Source: Saururus chinensis (lineage: Eukaryota > Streptophyta > Magnoliopsida > Piperales > Saururaceae). From it: 64,000 bases of DNA. The position numbers and the translations under genes were made by a program. This document shows, in pieces, positions 23,271 through 35,034 of this stretch; position 1 is the stretch's first letter; every line of letters begins with the position of its first letter. The notes below the pieces were generated by a model that ran no database searches, was not told the origin of the DNA, and worked only from the letters and a program-made list of their open reading frames with translations. The DNA lies in the NCBI GenBank assembly GCA_035235625.1, contig CP141141.1, positions 42,369,719 to 42,433,718 of the forward strand, in the 5' to 3' direction.

Positions 23271-24497
23271 AAGCCATGACCTTGACAACATGCTCGCTAG
23301 ATCCACCTTGCCCATATAAATGAAATGCTAAAGAACACAATACTACAATTATAAGTCGCATTAGTGCGTATGGCGCATCTACAGGTATGTGCGTCAATCT
23401 TCGCAACGTATACATACTAAGTATACAACACAATAGCACATGTGTGCACCTCAACATATGTCAAGAGCACTATGTTTTACTGCTCCATGATATTTAGGTA
23501 CATCGCGGGCTGTCGAGTCGCCATTTGGCGACGTACACAAATAAGGGGCCAAACTAGTTTAAATCACCAGCCTCTTGTTTTATGCGCGCTATTGGATGGC
23601 GATCCAAATTAATGCCTTGATGGGTTTAATTAGCGCATGCGCTCTCAGATGCGGCAAATGCATCTTAGCGTTTAGAAACCTTGCATAAGAAAGCCCTTGC
23701 ACATTGGTTTATCTTTAATATCCCAACTTTCTAATAATATTAAAATCAGAATTTTAAACTTGAAGTGCCACAAGGATTCAAGTCACTCAACCAACTACTT
23801 GTGCGCCATTAGAAATTTTTTTCTCATAGGAATAGTTTTTCTATCTCTCATTTCTGTATTGTTGAAGCCAATATCAATTAGAAAGGTGAATTCATTTGCT
23901 ACCGGATATGTTCTACGACATGGTGTCCAATATTGATTATTAATTTTGTTCCCCCCGGGCTCAAGGAAATGAACTTAGAAATGAAATAAAGAAAACAACC
24001 ATTACAGAGAGCACATCTTCGACTCTACTTCTATGTGCCCAGGGTTCAGGCTTTCACCCAAGATAAAAGGCATGCTCCCGAGTTCGCTACATTTAGTGTG
24101 CCGGCATGGTTTGGTGCTGTTGCAGGCTCTATAGTATTGTCTAATATGATTATGCACTTGAGAAGAGCAAGCTTAGGAAAGAGTTTCATCCCATGTAGAA
24201 GACATATTATTTAAACTGCAGGTCTTAACAAATCATATGAATGATACAAACAATATATCTCTACTAAATAAATAGTCCACAAGCAGTAATTGATACTCTA
24301 AGAAACCAATAGATCACTCCACACACATAACAATACCTCTGATACATAGCAACCACAATGACCCAGAAACGTGAAACAAAAGCAGACAAATGCGAACACT
24401 TCATTGCACCACTACCCATGACAACGGCAAGACTGACAGGAGGTCTCAAGTTCCTAGGCAGGGGCTGAATGAGATGGATAAATGGGAAGGAACTCTT

Positions 24498-25016
24498 TTA
24501 TGGCTTAGGCAATTCTGGCTTAGGCAGCTCAGGTAGCTTCGGCAATTCGGGTTTAGGCAGCTCAGGTATTTTGGGCAATTCGGGTTTAGGAAGCTCAGGT
24601 ACTTTGGGCAATTCGGGTTTAGGAAGCTCGGGTAATTTTGGCAATTCGGGCTTTGGTAGTTCTACCTTCGGCAGTTCAGGTTTTGGCAGCTCAACTTTTG
24701 TAAGCTCTGGCTTTGGCAACTCGGGAACTTTTGGTAACTCGGGCTTCGGCAGCTCTGGGAGCTTTGGCAAGTCTGGTATTTCGGGCGCGTCGAACTTTGG
24801 TAACTCAGGCTTTGACAACTCAGGGAGCTTTGGCACTTCGAACTTCGGTAACTCGGGCTTTGGCAACTCAGGGAGCTTTGGCACTTCGAATTTGGGTAAC
24901 TCGGGCTTTGGCAACTCCGGTGAGTCGAGAAGGAGGCGAGCCCCGAAGCTGCCATCAATGATGGACAGAGAGAGAGCAATGAGGAAGCATAAGAGCAGAG
25001 ATCGTCGAGAAGTCAT
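24498..25016 (-). CDS. PELPK-type proline-rich cell-wall protein, copy 2
   Basis: A single exon of 172 residues. MTSRRSLLLCFLIALSLSII is a signal peptide, followed by DGSFGARLLLDSPELPKPE. The mature chain is a run of PELPKPELPKF/V/L units, including FEVPKLPELPKPE (twice), FDAPEIPDLPKLPE, and a C-terminal half of very regular PELPKPELPK blocks. The start at 25016 fits the signal peptide and the TATA box at 25124-25116. It belongs to the same family as the copies at 21.0, 31.8 and 54.7 kb. The product is likely secreted and held in the wall by ionic contacts of its Lys/Glu-rich repeats, by analogy with PELPK1. Its C-terminal blocks are close to those of copy 3, consistent with recent duplication or conversion. 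Confidence 0.92.
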   Translation of the reverse strand: MTSRRSLLLCFLIALSLSIIDGSFGARLLLDSPELPKPELPKFEVPKLPELPKPELPKFEVPKLPELSKPELPKFDAPEIPDLPKLPELPKPELPKVPELPKPELTKVELPKPELPKVELPKPELPKLPELPKPELPKVPELPKPELPKIPELPKPELPKLPELPKPELPKP

Positions 25017-25115
25017 GTTTGAATGAATGAACGCAAGCTTGCCTAGTGAAGCTGAAGGTCTGCTTGCTTCTAGTATGAAATGCAAGTAGGTTGAGGGAGG
25101 TGCTCAATGTGGTCT

Positions 25116-25124
25116 CCTTTTATA
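25116..25124 (-). promoter_or_regulatory. TATA box of PELPK copy 2
   Basis: Minus-strand TATAAAAGG about 100 bp before the ATG, conserved in place with copies 1 and 3. Confidence 0.75.
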
Positions 25125-25449
25125 AGCAGGGATGGCATTGAAGGAGTACATTGGACAGACCAGAAGTTGATGAGATGTTGAGAGTTGGTTGTTCTTGTTC
25201 ATCTGCATTTGATTTTCCTCTCCTGTCGTTTAGAGTAGTATATGGGCTGCGGCTGGGGCTGGGGTTGGTGAAACGTGTTAACCCACGAAGATACATGAAA
25301 GAAAATAATGATAATTGGATAGCTCCGTTGGGCTTGTTTTCTTTTAAAACATAAAGTGGCCAAAGTGTTTCCATTGTCACTTGGTTTTGGGTTTTTGAAA
25401 ATGTTCGGGGCAACGAGCCTCACTTTTGGAAATCTATTGAGTTATGGTT

Positions 25450-26190
25450 TTACTTATAAATCTTTCTTATCGATTGCCTTGACATTTTATTAGAGGGTCA
25501 CGGTTCTTAATAGTAATATAATGATTTTGTTATAAATATATCAATATATAATCATCTTAATTTGATAATTTAAAAAAATTACTCTATTGTAAAACTAAAT
25601 AGAAGATTTATAATATAAAATTTTAAATTAGAAAATAATAATAATTAATTAAGCTCTAATAGTCATAGGTAAACCTCCATTTTTTTTATTTTTTTTATAT
25701 TTATTCTATCAATTGATATGAAGGCTAAGTTGGCGATCAATAGTAGCTACGAGGCTTTGGCCCACTGGTCGGCACTGCCTTAGGACCATTGACGGAACTC
25801 CAGTTAGTGTCACAGCCATTCAGACATCGAATCTGTTGCAAGGCATTGGACCCTAGCTAAGAGTAGTTGTAGGAGCGACATTCAAAGCTGGCCAGAGCGA
25901 GACTTGACACTGGACAGAGTCGTTGCACCGCAAGTGTTCTGGTCGTGTAGCGAATAGACTGACACAACATAAACTTTTATTTTTTCTTATTTTTCTTGCA
26001 TTTTTTGATGGGTTTCTGGTCGTTGAAACCGGAGTTTGGCCCCCTTATGGGTGCTAGCCAGCACATCTGTTGTGCACAGAGCTGCGATGCTCTGGTTTTT
26101 TATGGTGTGTTGCGTTCTGAAACTTGTAGATGGATGCCGTGGTCAGAATTTTCAGTAAGCCACCATGCGTCTTTTGAATTGAAAGAAAAA
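25450..26190. other. Intergenic, no gene seen
   Basis: A very AT-rich stretch (25450-25730), then 300 bp of balanced composition (25740-25970) with no recognisable coding. It leads into the copia fossil. Confidence 0.5.
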
Positions 26191-26949
26191 ATATTTTTAT
26201 TATTAGGTGCATGTACTTAGACATGGCATTTCATATGAATGCACTCATCATCTCTACGATAAAAGTATGCTAAGTGAGTTAGTAATATTTAAAAAGTGGG
26301 AGCACTTTAATAACTTGAGTATGATGTTCATGAAGTCTCACATAAATGAAAATATTAGTGGGCCTATCCTAGAATGCGCTATAGTAACAAAGCTCTTGAA
26401 AGCTATTGAAGTTCAATTCAAGAATTCTGATAAAGATTTGGTTAATATATAATATCCAAGTTGTCATCTATGAGGCTTACGAATGATAAAGGTGTGTGAG
26501 GGCATATCATGCAAATGTGTGATATAACTAACCAACTAAATGACATGAAAATCAAAATTGATGATATGTTTATGGTACATATTATATTAAACTCCCTACC
26601 TGCATAATATGGGCCCTTCAATATATTTTACAACACATATAACACTTAGTAGTCAATTAATAACCTTTTGGCTATGTATCCTATAAGAAGGGAGGCTCAA
26701 GCAATAGAAGCTAAAAAGTGCTTATCTTATTTCTCATAAAGGACAGAAAAAGGGACATCATAGTGCTCCAAAGAAAAAGTTTGGTAAATGTGTGTTAATG
26801 AAGCCAATTGGCATCACTAAGGAAACCAAATATTTTTTTTTTTTGCAAGAAGAAATGACATATCAAAAAGCATTATCCTAAATACCATAAGTGGCTCGCT
26901 AAGAAAGGAGATACATTCATGTATTTTATATGTTATGGATCTAATTATA

Positions 26950-27150
26950 AAAAAATTAACATGAGCACAGGCTCACATACACCAGAGTGAGACTGAGCTT
27001 TGAGAGCTATTAGATCGAGATTCGATGACTCAAGGCAAACAATTTGCCTACCCCATGAGTTATGTGTGCCATCTAAACGAAATTTGACAGTGCATAGATC
27101 CTGGGCTCATGTTGGAGCATGTGAACCTGGGCTAATGTAAACAAGACACG
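26950..27150. mobile_element. MITE inside the copia fossil, 10-bp target duplication
   Basis: Flanked by a perfect direct repeat TCTAATTATA (26940-26949 and 27151-27160). The ends pair imperfectly: aacatgagcacaggctcac on the left and gtgaacctgggctaatgt on the right. About 201 bp, non-coding. A 9-10 bp duplication fits a Mutator-like non-autonomous element. Related text occurs at 10155-10370 and perhaps 33065-33110. Confidence 0.75.
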
Positions 27151-28232
27151 TCTAATTATATTGATTCTCATAATAATAACATGTGGTTGATTGATTCAAG
27201 ATCTACAATCCATACGAGGGTTTCTCATCCTAAGGAAACTGATTGATGGGGAACACAACATCAATTCAGACAATAAAACATATTCAAAAGTTGAAGGTGT
27301 TGGAACATACTAACTTGTTCTTCTTCCAACATACACCTTAGATCTAGAGAGAAACTTTTACATTCCAAGTTTTATAATACTTGGGTTTTTGTGTATAGAC
27401 TAGCAGTTTATGACTTTAAATTTTATTTATGAAATCATCAATTTTGATTATTAAATATTCAATTACTATCAGTTATGATTCTTTGATAGATAGGTTATAT
27501 TGTCTCTCTTTATATGTTTTTTTTTTAACAATCTATAATATATCTGCAAGATAATGTTATAAAAAAGAATTCTTCTATGTTATGGCATAGGCAGTTAAAA
27601 CATATCTCCATAGATCGCTTAAAAAGAGTAGTGAAAGAATTATTCTTAAAGACTGAATTTTATTGATTTTGAGACATATATAAACTGCATAAGGGGAAAA
27701 CAGACTAACAAGTCTTCTAAGGGTGTAGGGTGTAAAGAGTCATTATGAGAAATTATAAATGATACACATTGATATTTGTGGATCATTAGTATACTATATA
27801 TGAATCATCAAAGGTATTTCATTACATTTATAGATGATTATACCCAATACATGTATCTTTTCATCTTAAATGAAAAGGCTGAAACATTTGATGCTTTCAA
27901 GACTTATATGACAAAGGTAGAGAAATAATATGACATGAGTATCCAAATTATTCGATCAGACAGGGAAATGAATACTATAATAGGCACACAAAGAGTGGAC
28001 AAAAATATGGTCTATTCGTCAGTTCCTGAAAGAACATAATATTATTGCACAATACATGTGTGACACCAGTAAGTTTTGAAGAGAATTCTCACATTTTAAA
28101 TTATAATGTTGTAAAGTAAATTACTCAAGAAATTTATAACAATGATAAGTAAAGAAGATATGAAAATTACTATTTATTTTGTAAATCAAGACTTCTGTCG
28201 ACAAGGCACAGATACATCAATGAGTCCACAGA

Positions 28233-28569
28233 TACATCATACTACCAATGACCGATGTGTAAGAAATATCCTCCATGCTTTCCAACTCCAAATCATTCTT
28301 TAAACATTGAAACAAGTCAAATGTGTAACCCTTCACCATAGGACGTGCATTGGGCGAGCAATTTTTCATGTTAAACATTTTCATAACTAGTCCACTTAAA
28401 CACGACTCACGGGTCAGGGAAGTGGTTCTACATAACTTCTATCCTTAGAGAGCTGAAAGACCTTAGTCCTATTTCATATTAAATTTTTTCCGTTTATGTA
28501 ACTAAAAACTCACTTGAGGAGCCAAGACACTGGTTTCTCCAACCTCTTATGTCAAAAGACATTAGTCTT
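28233..28569 (-). repeat. Inverted-repeat arm A (copia RT fragment, minus sense)
   Basis: The reverse complement of arm B at 29560-29895 over about 335 bp with modest divergence. It carries part of the copia reverse transcriptase in the opposite sense. The spacer between the arms is about 990 bp. Described as a fossil duplication only. Confidence 0.85.
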
Positions 28570-29559
28570 TGTTGACGTGTTAATGAACTCGCAAATGAAG
28601 CTGTATTTTCTCTGTCGCCAGGGTTCGACGCGTCAATGACGCTATAACCAATTGACCGATGGTTGCAAAACTGTAATTGAAATAGTTCCAGACGATTTTT
28701 AGAGTCGGTTAAGCACTAAGATTCAGTTTTTAGACTTCCTTATAATACCTTTGACGAATTATTGACCCAAATGGGATAGACTCTGATTCTGGGGGAGAAT
28801 AGCGGGTTAAGGCAAGTCAAAGTTTTGAAGAAGGAAGCATGAACTAAATTTGTGGAGATATCTTTATTATTTGATTAGAGATCGGATTACTAACCTAAAA
28901 CTATTATGCTAAAGCAAGAAACTCCCATGGATGAATGATGATAAAGTAGTATATACTTTAAATTTAGATTTAACCATTAATGTGATATGCTCTATTGTTC
29001 ATGATATTTATGAATCATGTTCATGATAAATATTCCTATAATCTTTCCATATGATAGTTAGGGATTCAAGTATAGTTGAATACATGATTATATTTTGATT
29101 TCAGAAATTTATTTTTATGACAGATATATGATTATGCATTTTCCTCATTCACTAGCGTATTTGTTGACGTGTCGATGCTACCGATGTGGGAAGAAGAAGA
29201 TTAAACAATATCAATGAACCTATGGCACATTGGTGTCTTATTGATGGATTATCAACAATGATGTTGATGTGTCAAGAAAGATGTCGATGAGGCTCCTATT
29301 CATTTCACTGTCGGCAAGGGATTCTACGCGTCAATGAGTTACCGATGGTCATTGGTGACTAGGTCAACACGTCGATGAGTCCACTGACAATAAGTCAATT
29401 TTAGGTATTTTTAGCAAAAATTGCTATGAATGTTAAACAATTATTATGATAAGTAATAGTATGTTATTGATGCATGAATTGCAATTATATGTGATGATGT
29501 GATAAATTATGATTGAGTTTATGTACCCTTGTGTGTAATTATCCTTGTAATGGATCCCT
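28570..29559. repeat. Spacer of the inverted repeat with short internal repeats
   Basis: Contains two copies of a motif block, tcgacgcgtcaatgacg near 28625 and tctacgcgtcaatgag near 29320, each followed by accgatgg, plus related gatgtgtcgatg words near 29170. No coding signal. It may be derived from a non-coding or terminal part of a retroelement. Confidence 0.5.
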
Positions 29560-29895
29560 AAGACTGATGTCTTTTGACATAAGAGGTTGGAGAAACTAGT
29601 GCCTTGGCTCCTCAAGTGAGTCTTTAGCCACGTAGACGAAAAAAATTTGGTATGAAATAGGACTAAGGTTTTTCGCCTCTCTAAGGATATAAGTTATGTA
29701 GAACCACTTCCCTGACCCGTGAGTTGTGTTTAAATGGACTAGTTATGAAAATGTTTAATATGAAAAATTGCTCGCCCAATGCACGTCCTATGGTGAAGGG
29801 TTACACATTTGACTTGTTTCAATGTTTGAAGAATTATTTGGAGTTGGAGAGCATGGGGGATATTTCTTACACATTAGTCATTGGTAGTATGATGT
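29560..29895 (+). repeat. Inverted-repeat arm B (copia RT fragment, plus sense)
   Basis: The plus-sense partner of arm A. It runs without a visible join into the rest of the reverse transcriptase and RNase H remnant (to about 30480), so this is the resident copy and arm A the inverted duplicate. Confidence 0.85.
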
Positions 29896-30647
29896 ACTTG
29901 GAGGTTTGTACAAGACCGAACATTGCCTTTACAATGGGAATGTTGGGTAGATATGAGAAAAAATTAGGGTTGGATGATTAGAAATCTACAACGATGGTTA
30001 TGCGGTATTTACAAGTAACGAAGGACTACATGTTTGTATGCAGACATTCTGATCATTTAGAGCTCGGTCGGGTACATAGATGCAAACTTTGTTGGTTGTT
30101 TTGACACAAAGAAGTTGACATCAATTTATATTTTCCTTTTGGTAGGCAGTGTTGTCTCATGAAAAAGTATTAAACAAACCCTCACAAGTTCGTCATAATG
30201 GAGGCAGAGATTGTTGATTGTTATAAAGGCATGTCACATGCTACTTGGCCGATGAACTTTCACATGTCTTGCCATGATGAATTTTATTTCTGAACCATTA
30301 AAGATGTATTGTAATAACAATGATGTTGTATTCTTTACGAAGAACCATATGAGTGAAAGTTGGAGTAAACACATCGACATAAAGTATCTTATTGTTAAAG
30401 ATCGTGTTAAAAAAGAAAAAAAAAATTATTGAAATATGTAGGTTCTGAGCTGATGATTGTTGATCCAATGTATAAATTAAGACTTATCTCTTTCCCTGCA
30501 TAAGAGTTATGTGGATTGTATGAGTCTTATTAGCTCATTGTGTTAACATAATAGTTAAGTTTTCTTTTCTTGTACCGTCTCATTTACTTTTTATGTACAC
30601 TTAAGTATAAGACAATGTTTGAATAATAAGTACGAGCATGCATTCAC

Positions 30648-30668
30648 TCAATATATATATATATATAT
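30648..30668. repeat. (AT)n microsatellite, about 10 units
   Basis: Alternating at run between cactca and ttattta. Confidence 0.95.
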
Positions 30669-31433
30669 TATTTACATAATATTTGTCCCACTTGATCTGC
30701 CCTGCCCATATAAATGAGACTTATTTTTTTGCTAAAAAACACTATACTATAATAATGAGTCTTATTAGTATGCGCCTAGTGCATCATTGTGTGTGTGCGT
30801 CAAGTGCATTGCAAGCTTAAGGTCGCCATTTGACGGCATGTGCAAATCAGGGGGCAAACAAGGTTGAATCACCTGAGTGCTATTTCGTGCGTGCTATTGG
30901 ATGGGATCCAAAGGCATGTGGTGTTCTTAGTTTATGCACCTTTAGGCGCCAAGTGCATCTTAGCATTTTAGAAACCTTGCATAAGAAAACCCTTGCATAT
31001 TGGTTTATCTATAATATCCCATCTTCCGAATAATATTAAAATTAGAATTTTAAATTTCAAGTGCCACAAAGACTCAACCAACTGCGATTGCGCCATTAGA
31101 AAACTTTTTCCCATGGGAATAGTTTTTCTATTTCTCATTCCCGTATTGTTGAAGCAAATATACATCAATTAGAAAGGTGAATTCATTTGTTACCGGATAT
31201 GTTCTACAACATGGTGTCAAATATTGATTATTAATTTTGTTCCTCCTGTGCTCGAGGAAATGAACTTAGAAAGGATATAAATGAAGCAGCTATTACTGAT
31301 TACACATCTTCGACTTTACTTCCATGTGCCGAGGACTAGGCTTTCATCCAAGATAAAAGACATGCCCCCGAGTTCCCTACATTTAGTGCAGCGGCATAGT
31401 TTAGTGATGCTGCGGGCATTATTTATTTTGTTA

Positions 31434-31498
31434 AATAAACAAATTGATTTGTTTTTTTTAAACTAAATAAAATTATGAACATAAGACAGAGGGAGTAT
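31434..31498. mobile_element. Stowaway-type remnant present only in block B
   Basis: aaacaaattgatttg ... aaataaaatt ... gacagagggagta matches the right half of CTCCCTCC-type MITEs and has no counterpart at the same place in block A, so it arrived after the duplication or was lost from A. Confidence 0.5.
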
Positions 31499-31847
31499 TG
31501 TGATATTGTCTAGTACGATTATGCACTTGAGAGGAGCATATATAGGAAAGAGTTTCATCCCACGTAGAAGACGTATTATTTAAACTGCGAGTTTTAACAA
31601 ATCATATGGATGACACAAACAATATATCTCTACTAAATAAATAGTTTACAAGCAGTAATTTATACTCAAGAAACCAATAGATCACTCAGCACACATAACA
31701 ACACCTCTCATACACAGCAACCACAATGACCCAGAAACGTGAAAACAAAAGCAGACAAATGCATTGCACCACTACCCATGACAACAGCGAGACTGACAGG
31801 AGGTCTCAAGTTCCTAGGCAGAGATGGATAAATGGGAAGGATTTCTT

Positions 31848-32459
31848 TTAGGGCTTAGGCAATTCTGGCTTAGGCAGCTCAGGTAACTTCGGCAATTCGG
31901 GTTTAGGCAGTTCAGGTACTTTTGGCAACTCGGGTTTAGGCAGCTCAGGTACTTTTGGCAACTCGGGTACTTTCGGCAATTCGGGTTTGGGCAGCTCAGG
32001 TGCTTTTGGCAATTCGGGTTTAGGCAGCTCAGGTGCTTTTGGCAATTCGGGTTTAGGAAGCTCAGGTACTTTGGGCAATTCGGGCTTAGGAAGCTCGGGT
32101 AATTTTGGCAATTCGGGCTTTGGTAGTTCTACCTTCGGCAGTTCAGGTTTTGGCAGCTCAACTTCTGTAAGCTCTGGCTTTGGTAACTCGGGCTTCGGCA
32201 GCTCTGGGAGATTTGGCAAGTCAGGTAATTCAGGCTTTGGCAACTCAGGGAGCTTTGGCACTTCGAACTTCGGTAACTCAGGGAGCTTTGGCACTTCGAC
32301 CTTCGGTAACTCAGGGACCTTTGGCACTTCGAACTCGGGTAACTCGGGCTTTGGCAACTCCGGCAAGTCGAGAAGGCGGCGAGCCCCGAAACTGCCATCA
32401 ATGATGGATAGAGAGAGGGCAATGAGGAAGCAGAAGAGCAACGATCGTCGAGAAGTCAT
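31848..32459 (-). CDS. PELPK-type proline-rich cell-wall protein, copy 3 (longest)
   Basis: A single exon of 203 residues. The signal peptide MTSRRSLLFCFLIALSLSII is followed by DGSFGARRLLDLPELPKPE. The array starts with EFEVPKVPELPKVEV-type units, then NLPELPKPE, then a long, very regular C-terminal half of PELPKPELPK(V/A/L) blocks. It has about 31 residues more repeat than copy 2, as expected from unequal crossing-over or replication slippage within the array. The TATA box is at 32569-32560. The start at 32459 is picked for the signal peptide, although the frame stays open upstream through the UTR. The expected product is an extracellular, wall-associated structural protein like Arabidopsis PELPK1; function is otherwise inferred. 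Confidence 0.92.
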   Translation of the reverse strand: MTSRRSLLFCFLIALSLSIIDGSFGARRLLDLPELPKPELPEFEVPKVPELPKVEVPKLPELPKFEVPKLPELPKPELPDLPNLPELPKPELPKPELTEVELPKPELPKVELPKPELPKLPELPKPELPKVPELPKPELPKAPELPKPELPKAPELPKPELPKVPELPKVPELPKPELPKVPELPKPELPKLPELPKPELPKP

Positions 32460-32559
32460 GTTTGAATGGATGAACGCAAGCTCGCCTAGTGAAGCTGAAG
32501 GACTGCTTGCTTGTAGTATGAAATGCAAGTTGGTTGATGGGAGCTGCTCAATGTGGTCT

Positions 32560-32569
32560 CCTTTTATAG
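32560..32569 (-). promoter_or_regulatory. TATA box of PELPK copy 3
   Basis: Minus-strand CTATAAAAGG about 100 bp before the ATG. Confidence 0.75.
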
Positions 32570-32740
32570 GTAGGGATGGCATTGACAAAGTACATTGGAC
32601 AGACCAGAAGTTGATGAGGTGATAAGAGTTGGTTGTTCATCTGCATTTGATTGTCCTTTCCCGTCGTTTAGATTAGTGAAACGTGTTAGCTTCAGGAAGA
32701 GACATGAAAGAAAATTGATGATTAGTTAGCTCAACTTCTC

Positions 32741-33320
32741 ATCTATCATGTATCCATAATTGTGCTATTACGTGCTCTCGTGTAGAATAATTAATTCAGA
32801 CGTAGCTTAGTCTTTGTTAAATGAAAATGTTTCATGGTGTCCTTAAATAAATAAATGTTTCATACATGTTTAGGGGTGGGACCCATCAGATCTTTACGGG
32901 CCCATGTGATGTGATCACAATTCCGAAGTCAAATCCTGCACCTGAAGGGTTGTTGGTGTAATTTCAGGGGCTATTGAACCCATGGGCACGATGAAAAGTG
33001 CACATTAATAAAGGAGGCGGGCAGGTTATTAAGCCCGCCTACTCCAGCTCTGGCTACTTATTTTTTTAACAATATGTGAGTTTATATTGACGTACGTGAA
33101 CCCAAGCTTGTGATAACAGGGTTCTTATGATTACTCCGGCTGCGTACGCAAACTCTGTAGTCTACACACAGCACATGGTCGATGAGGCTAATGGTTCATA
33201 TATAGAGCTGGTTTAATCCGGGATAAAAGGTTAGTGTAGAACCGATGGTAAACTTGTAAATAAGTTAGTGGATATACTCTGTGACAAGAGCTGCCGGTGG
33301 GCCTGGCCCACGTGTCTGAA
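32741..33320. other. Intergenic before the PWWP gene
   Basis: No coding. 33065-33110 carries gagtttatattgacgtacgt wording faintly like the MITE at 26950-27150. The last 60 bp (gtgggcctggcccacg, gccgggcctg) hold GGCC/TGGGC motifs suitable for the PWWP gene promoter. Confidence 0.4.
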
Positions 33321-35034
33321 GTGCCGGGCCTGCGAGCGTGTGTAACATTTCTTCAAATTTCAAAGCCTGTGCCTTTTCGTGCGTGTACTTTGCGGGACAA
33401 AGCTGCTTCAGTGGCTGGGAGCTCCTCGTCTTCCTCTGTCCCCAGACTCCCCACGTGAGTTACTCCGCAACTTCACTCTTCTTCCTCTCCCATGGCTGCC
33501 TCTTCATATTTGATTTTGTTGTGACGATTCGCTGTATGGATCTTCTTCACCCTCGGCTTCTAGCCATTGATGCATTTGATGAGAGCCTTCAATTTTTTCT
33601 TCTTCTTCTTCTTATTAGTCACTGTTTGGCAGCGTGTGCTGAGCTCATCTTAATCTATATCCAAGATTAAGATGTTTCTAGGTACTTATTTTTGATAACT
33701 TCATATTGGAGGTTTTCTGTTCGATTATGGAGTTATCTACATTCAAAGTGATAGGCATTTGGGGTCCATAATCGGGTGTGATGAGGTTTTATAATAGCTT
33801 TAAGCATCTTTAAAACAATGTTTTACTACTAACCAACAGTAAGAGTAGGGGATCTAGTTGGATTCTTACCTCAGTTATGGCAAGTTGTCCGACGAAGATC
33901 TGGGTTTTGCGTTCCTGTCTGTTGATTAGGTGTGGAGCTTGGTGAGTTATGGTAAGAGGGGCATAATCTATGTTATATGGAAAAGTTCATGACCCATACA
34001 TTGTCAATGGTCCCTTTCATCATTGATCATTTTATTTCTAAGTCTTAGTACTGACTAAAGTCGGATTTTTTTTTGACAAAAAATAAATTGTAGTTAAGAT
34101 TCTGAATATTGAAATGCCAATTGTAAAACCTAAAAAGATGAAAGTAATTTATGGAGGTTTTAGTTCCTTTTCTGTTCTTTTTTAAATGGGAACTACTCGC
34201 TATCAGCACATGTTCATGTGAAACCTGATTATTGCAAGTCATATTATATCTTTAACATGTAAGAAGCTGCTTTTATCATAACAGTAGTTCATTTCTTGGA
34301 CAATGTTCATTGTGATCCATCACCCATGTACCTGTAAACACCTTTTTGGTATGACAGAGGGCTCCTATGTGATTCTTTGTGCTTGGCGGGCCTCTAAAGC
34401 ATTTTTGGCATGTAATGGAGTGGAATTTGGTTGCACATTAATAATAGATGGGAACTGTTAAATTGCTTCTTACCTCTCTGGTGGTAAGTTAGGTTGAGGT
34501 TAGCTTGGTAACTAGGGAAGAACAAGAGGCTGCCATAATATTTACTTAGTAAAATTGACACTTCTTGTTGACAACAGATCTCTGAAATTTTATTCATTTG
34601 TTCATTATCTTTTAATATGTTAGTCTCACATTTCTTGACTTATACATTATATGCATCTCTATATTTTCATTCCTTAGTCTTGAATTATTTGCCTTGTTCA
34701 AAGGTAGTTTTTAAGCTAACAGCAAAACCTTTTTGCATGTGGTAGAAGCTTATGGAATAAAATGAAGTGAAGACAAAGAAAAGAGCTGCAAAGAAAGGAA
34801 TTTTCCTCCTGTAGGGTGAATCGAATGTTAAAGGTTACATCTGTCTTTGTCATTAGCTTTTTTTGGCATCGTTAATTTGTACTCTCTCTGTTTACCAAAC
34901 TGCTGTAAGAACATTTCCGAATGTTTCACTTCCTTGCATGTAGAGAAAATAATTCTCTTGATTTGCATTAGTTGACTAAAATAATTGCTAATATTCTTCA
35001 TGCAATCCAGCGAATTTAACATCAAAATAAGATT

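Larger units (their letters stand above)
23280..25350. repeat. Segmental duplication block A (contains PELPK copy 2)
   Basis: Block A and block B (about 30690-32740) share flanking words in order: cttgcccatataaatga, gcgcgctattggatgg, ttagaaaccttgcataaga, ttggtttatct, gtgaattcatttgctaccgg, gtattgatt, actctacttc, then the 3' flank, the PELPK gene and its promoter. Small insertions and deletions set them apart. The genes have the same orientation, so this is a tandem duplication later separated by a copia insertion. Confidence 0.85.
26200..30520 (+). mobile_element. Ty1/copia retrotransposon fossil, rearranged
   Basis: Pieces lie in copia order on the plus strand: gag-like segment (26207-26450 and after), protease-like segment near 27180-27230, GAG-pre-integrase wording near 27580-27650, integrase core wording near 27760-28000, reverse transcriptase C-terminal part (29724-29981), and RNase H (about 30000-30480, around the words for SDHLE and NNDV). 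It is clearly broken, with many breaks, and interrupted by a DNA-transposon MITE (26950-27150) and by an inverted duplication. No matching LTR pair was recognised. It is old, and lies between PELPK copies 2 and 3. Confidence 0.8.
30690..32740. repeat. Segmental duplication block B (contains PELPK copy 3)
   Basis: The counterpart of block A (23280-25350); landmarks are given there. It differs by an extra Stowaway-like remnant near 31434-31498 and by a longer PELPK repeat array. Confidence 0.85.

Noticed and set aside
28600-29400. Repeated acgcgtcaatga words as a possible operator or regulatory cluster
   Set aside because: They lie in decayed retroelement-derived DNA with no gene nearby; repeat origin is simpler.
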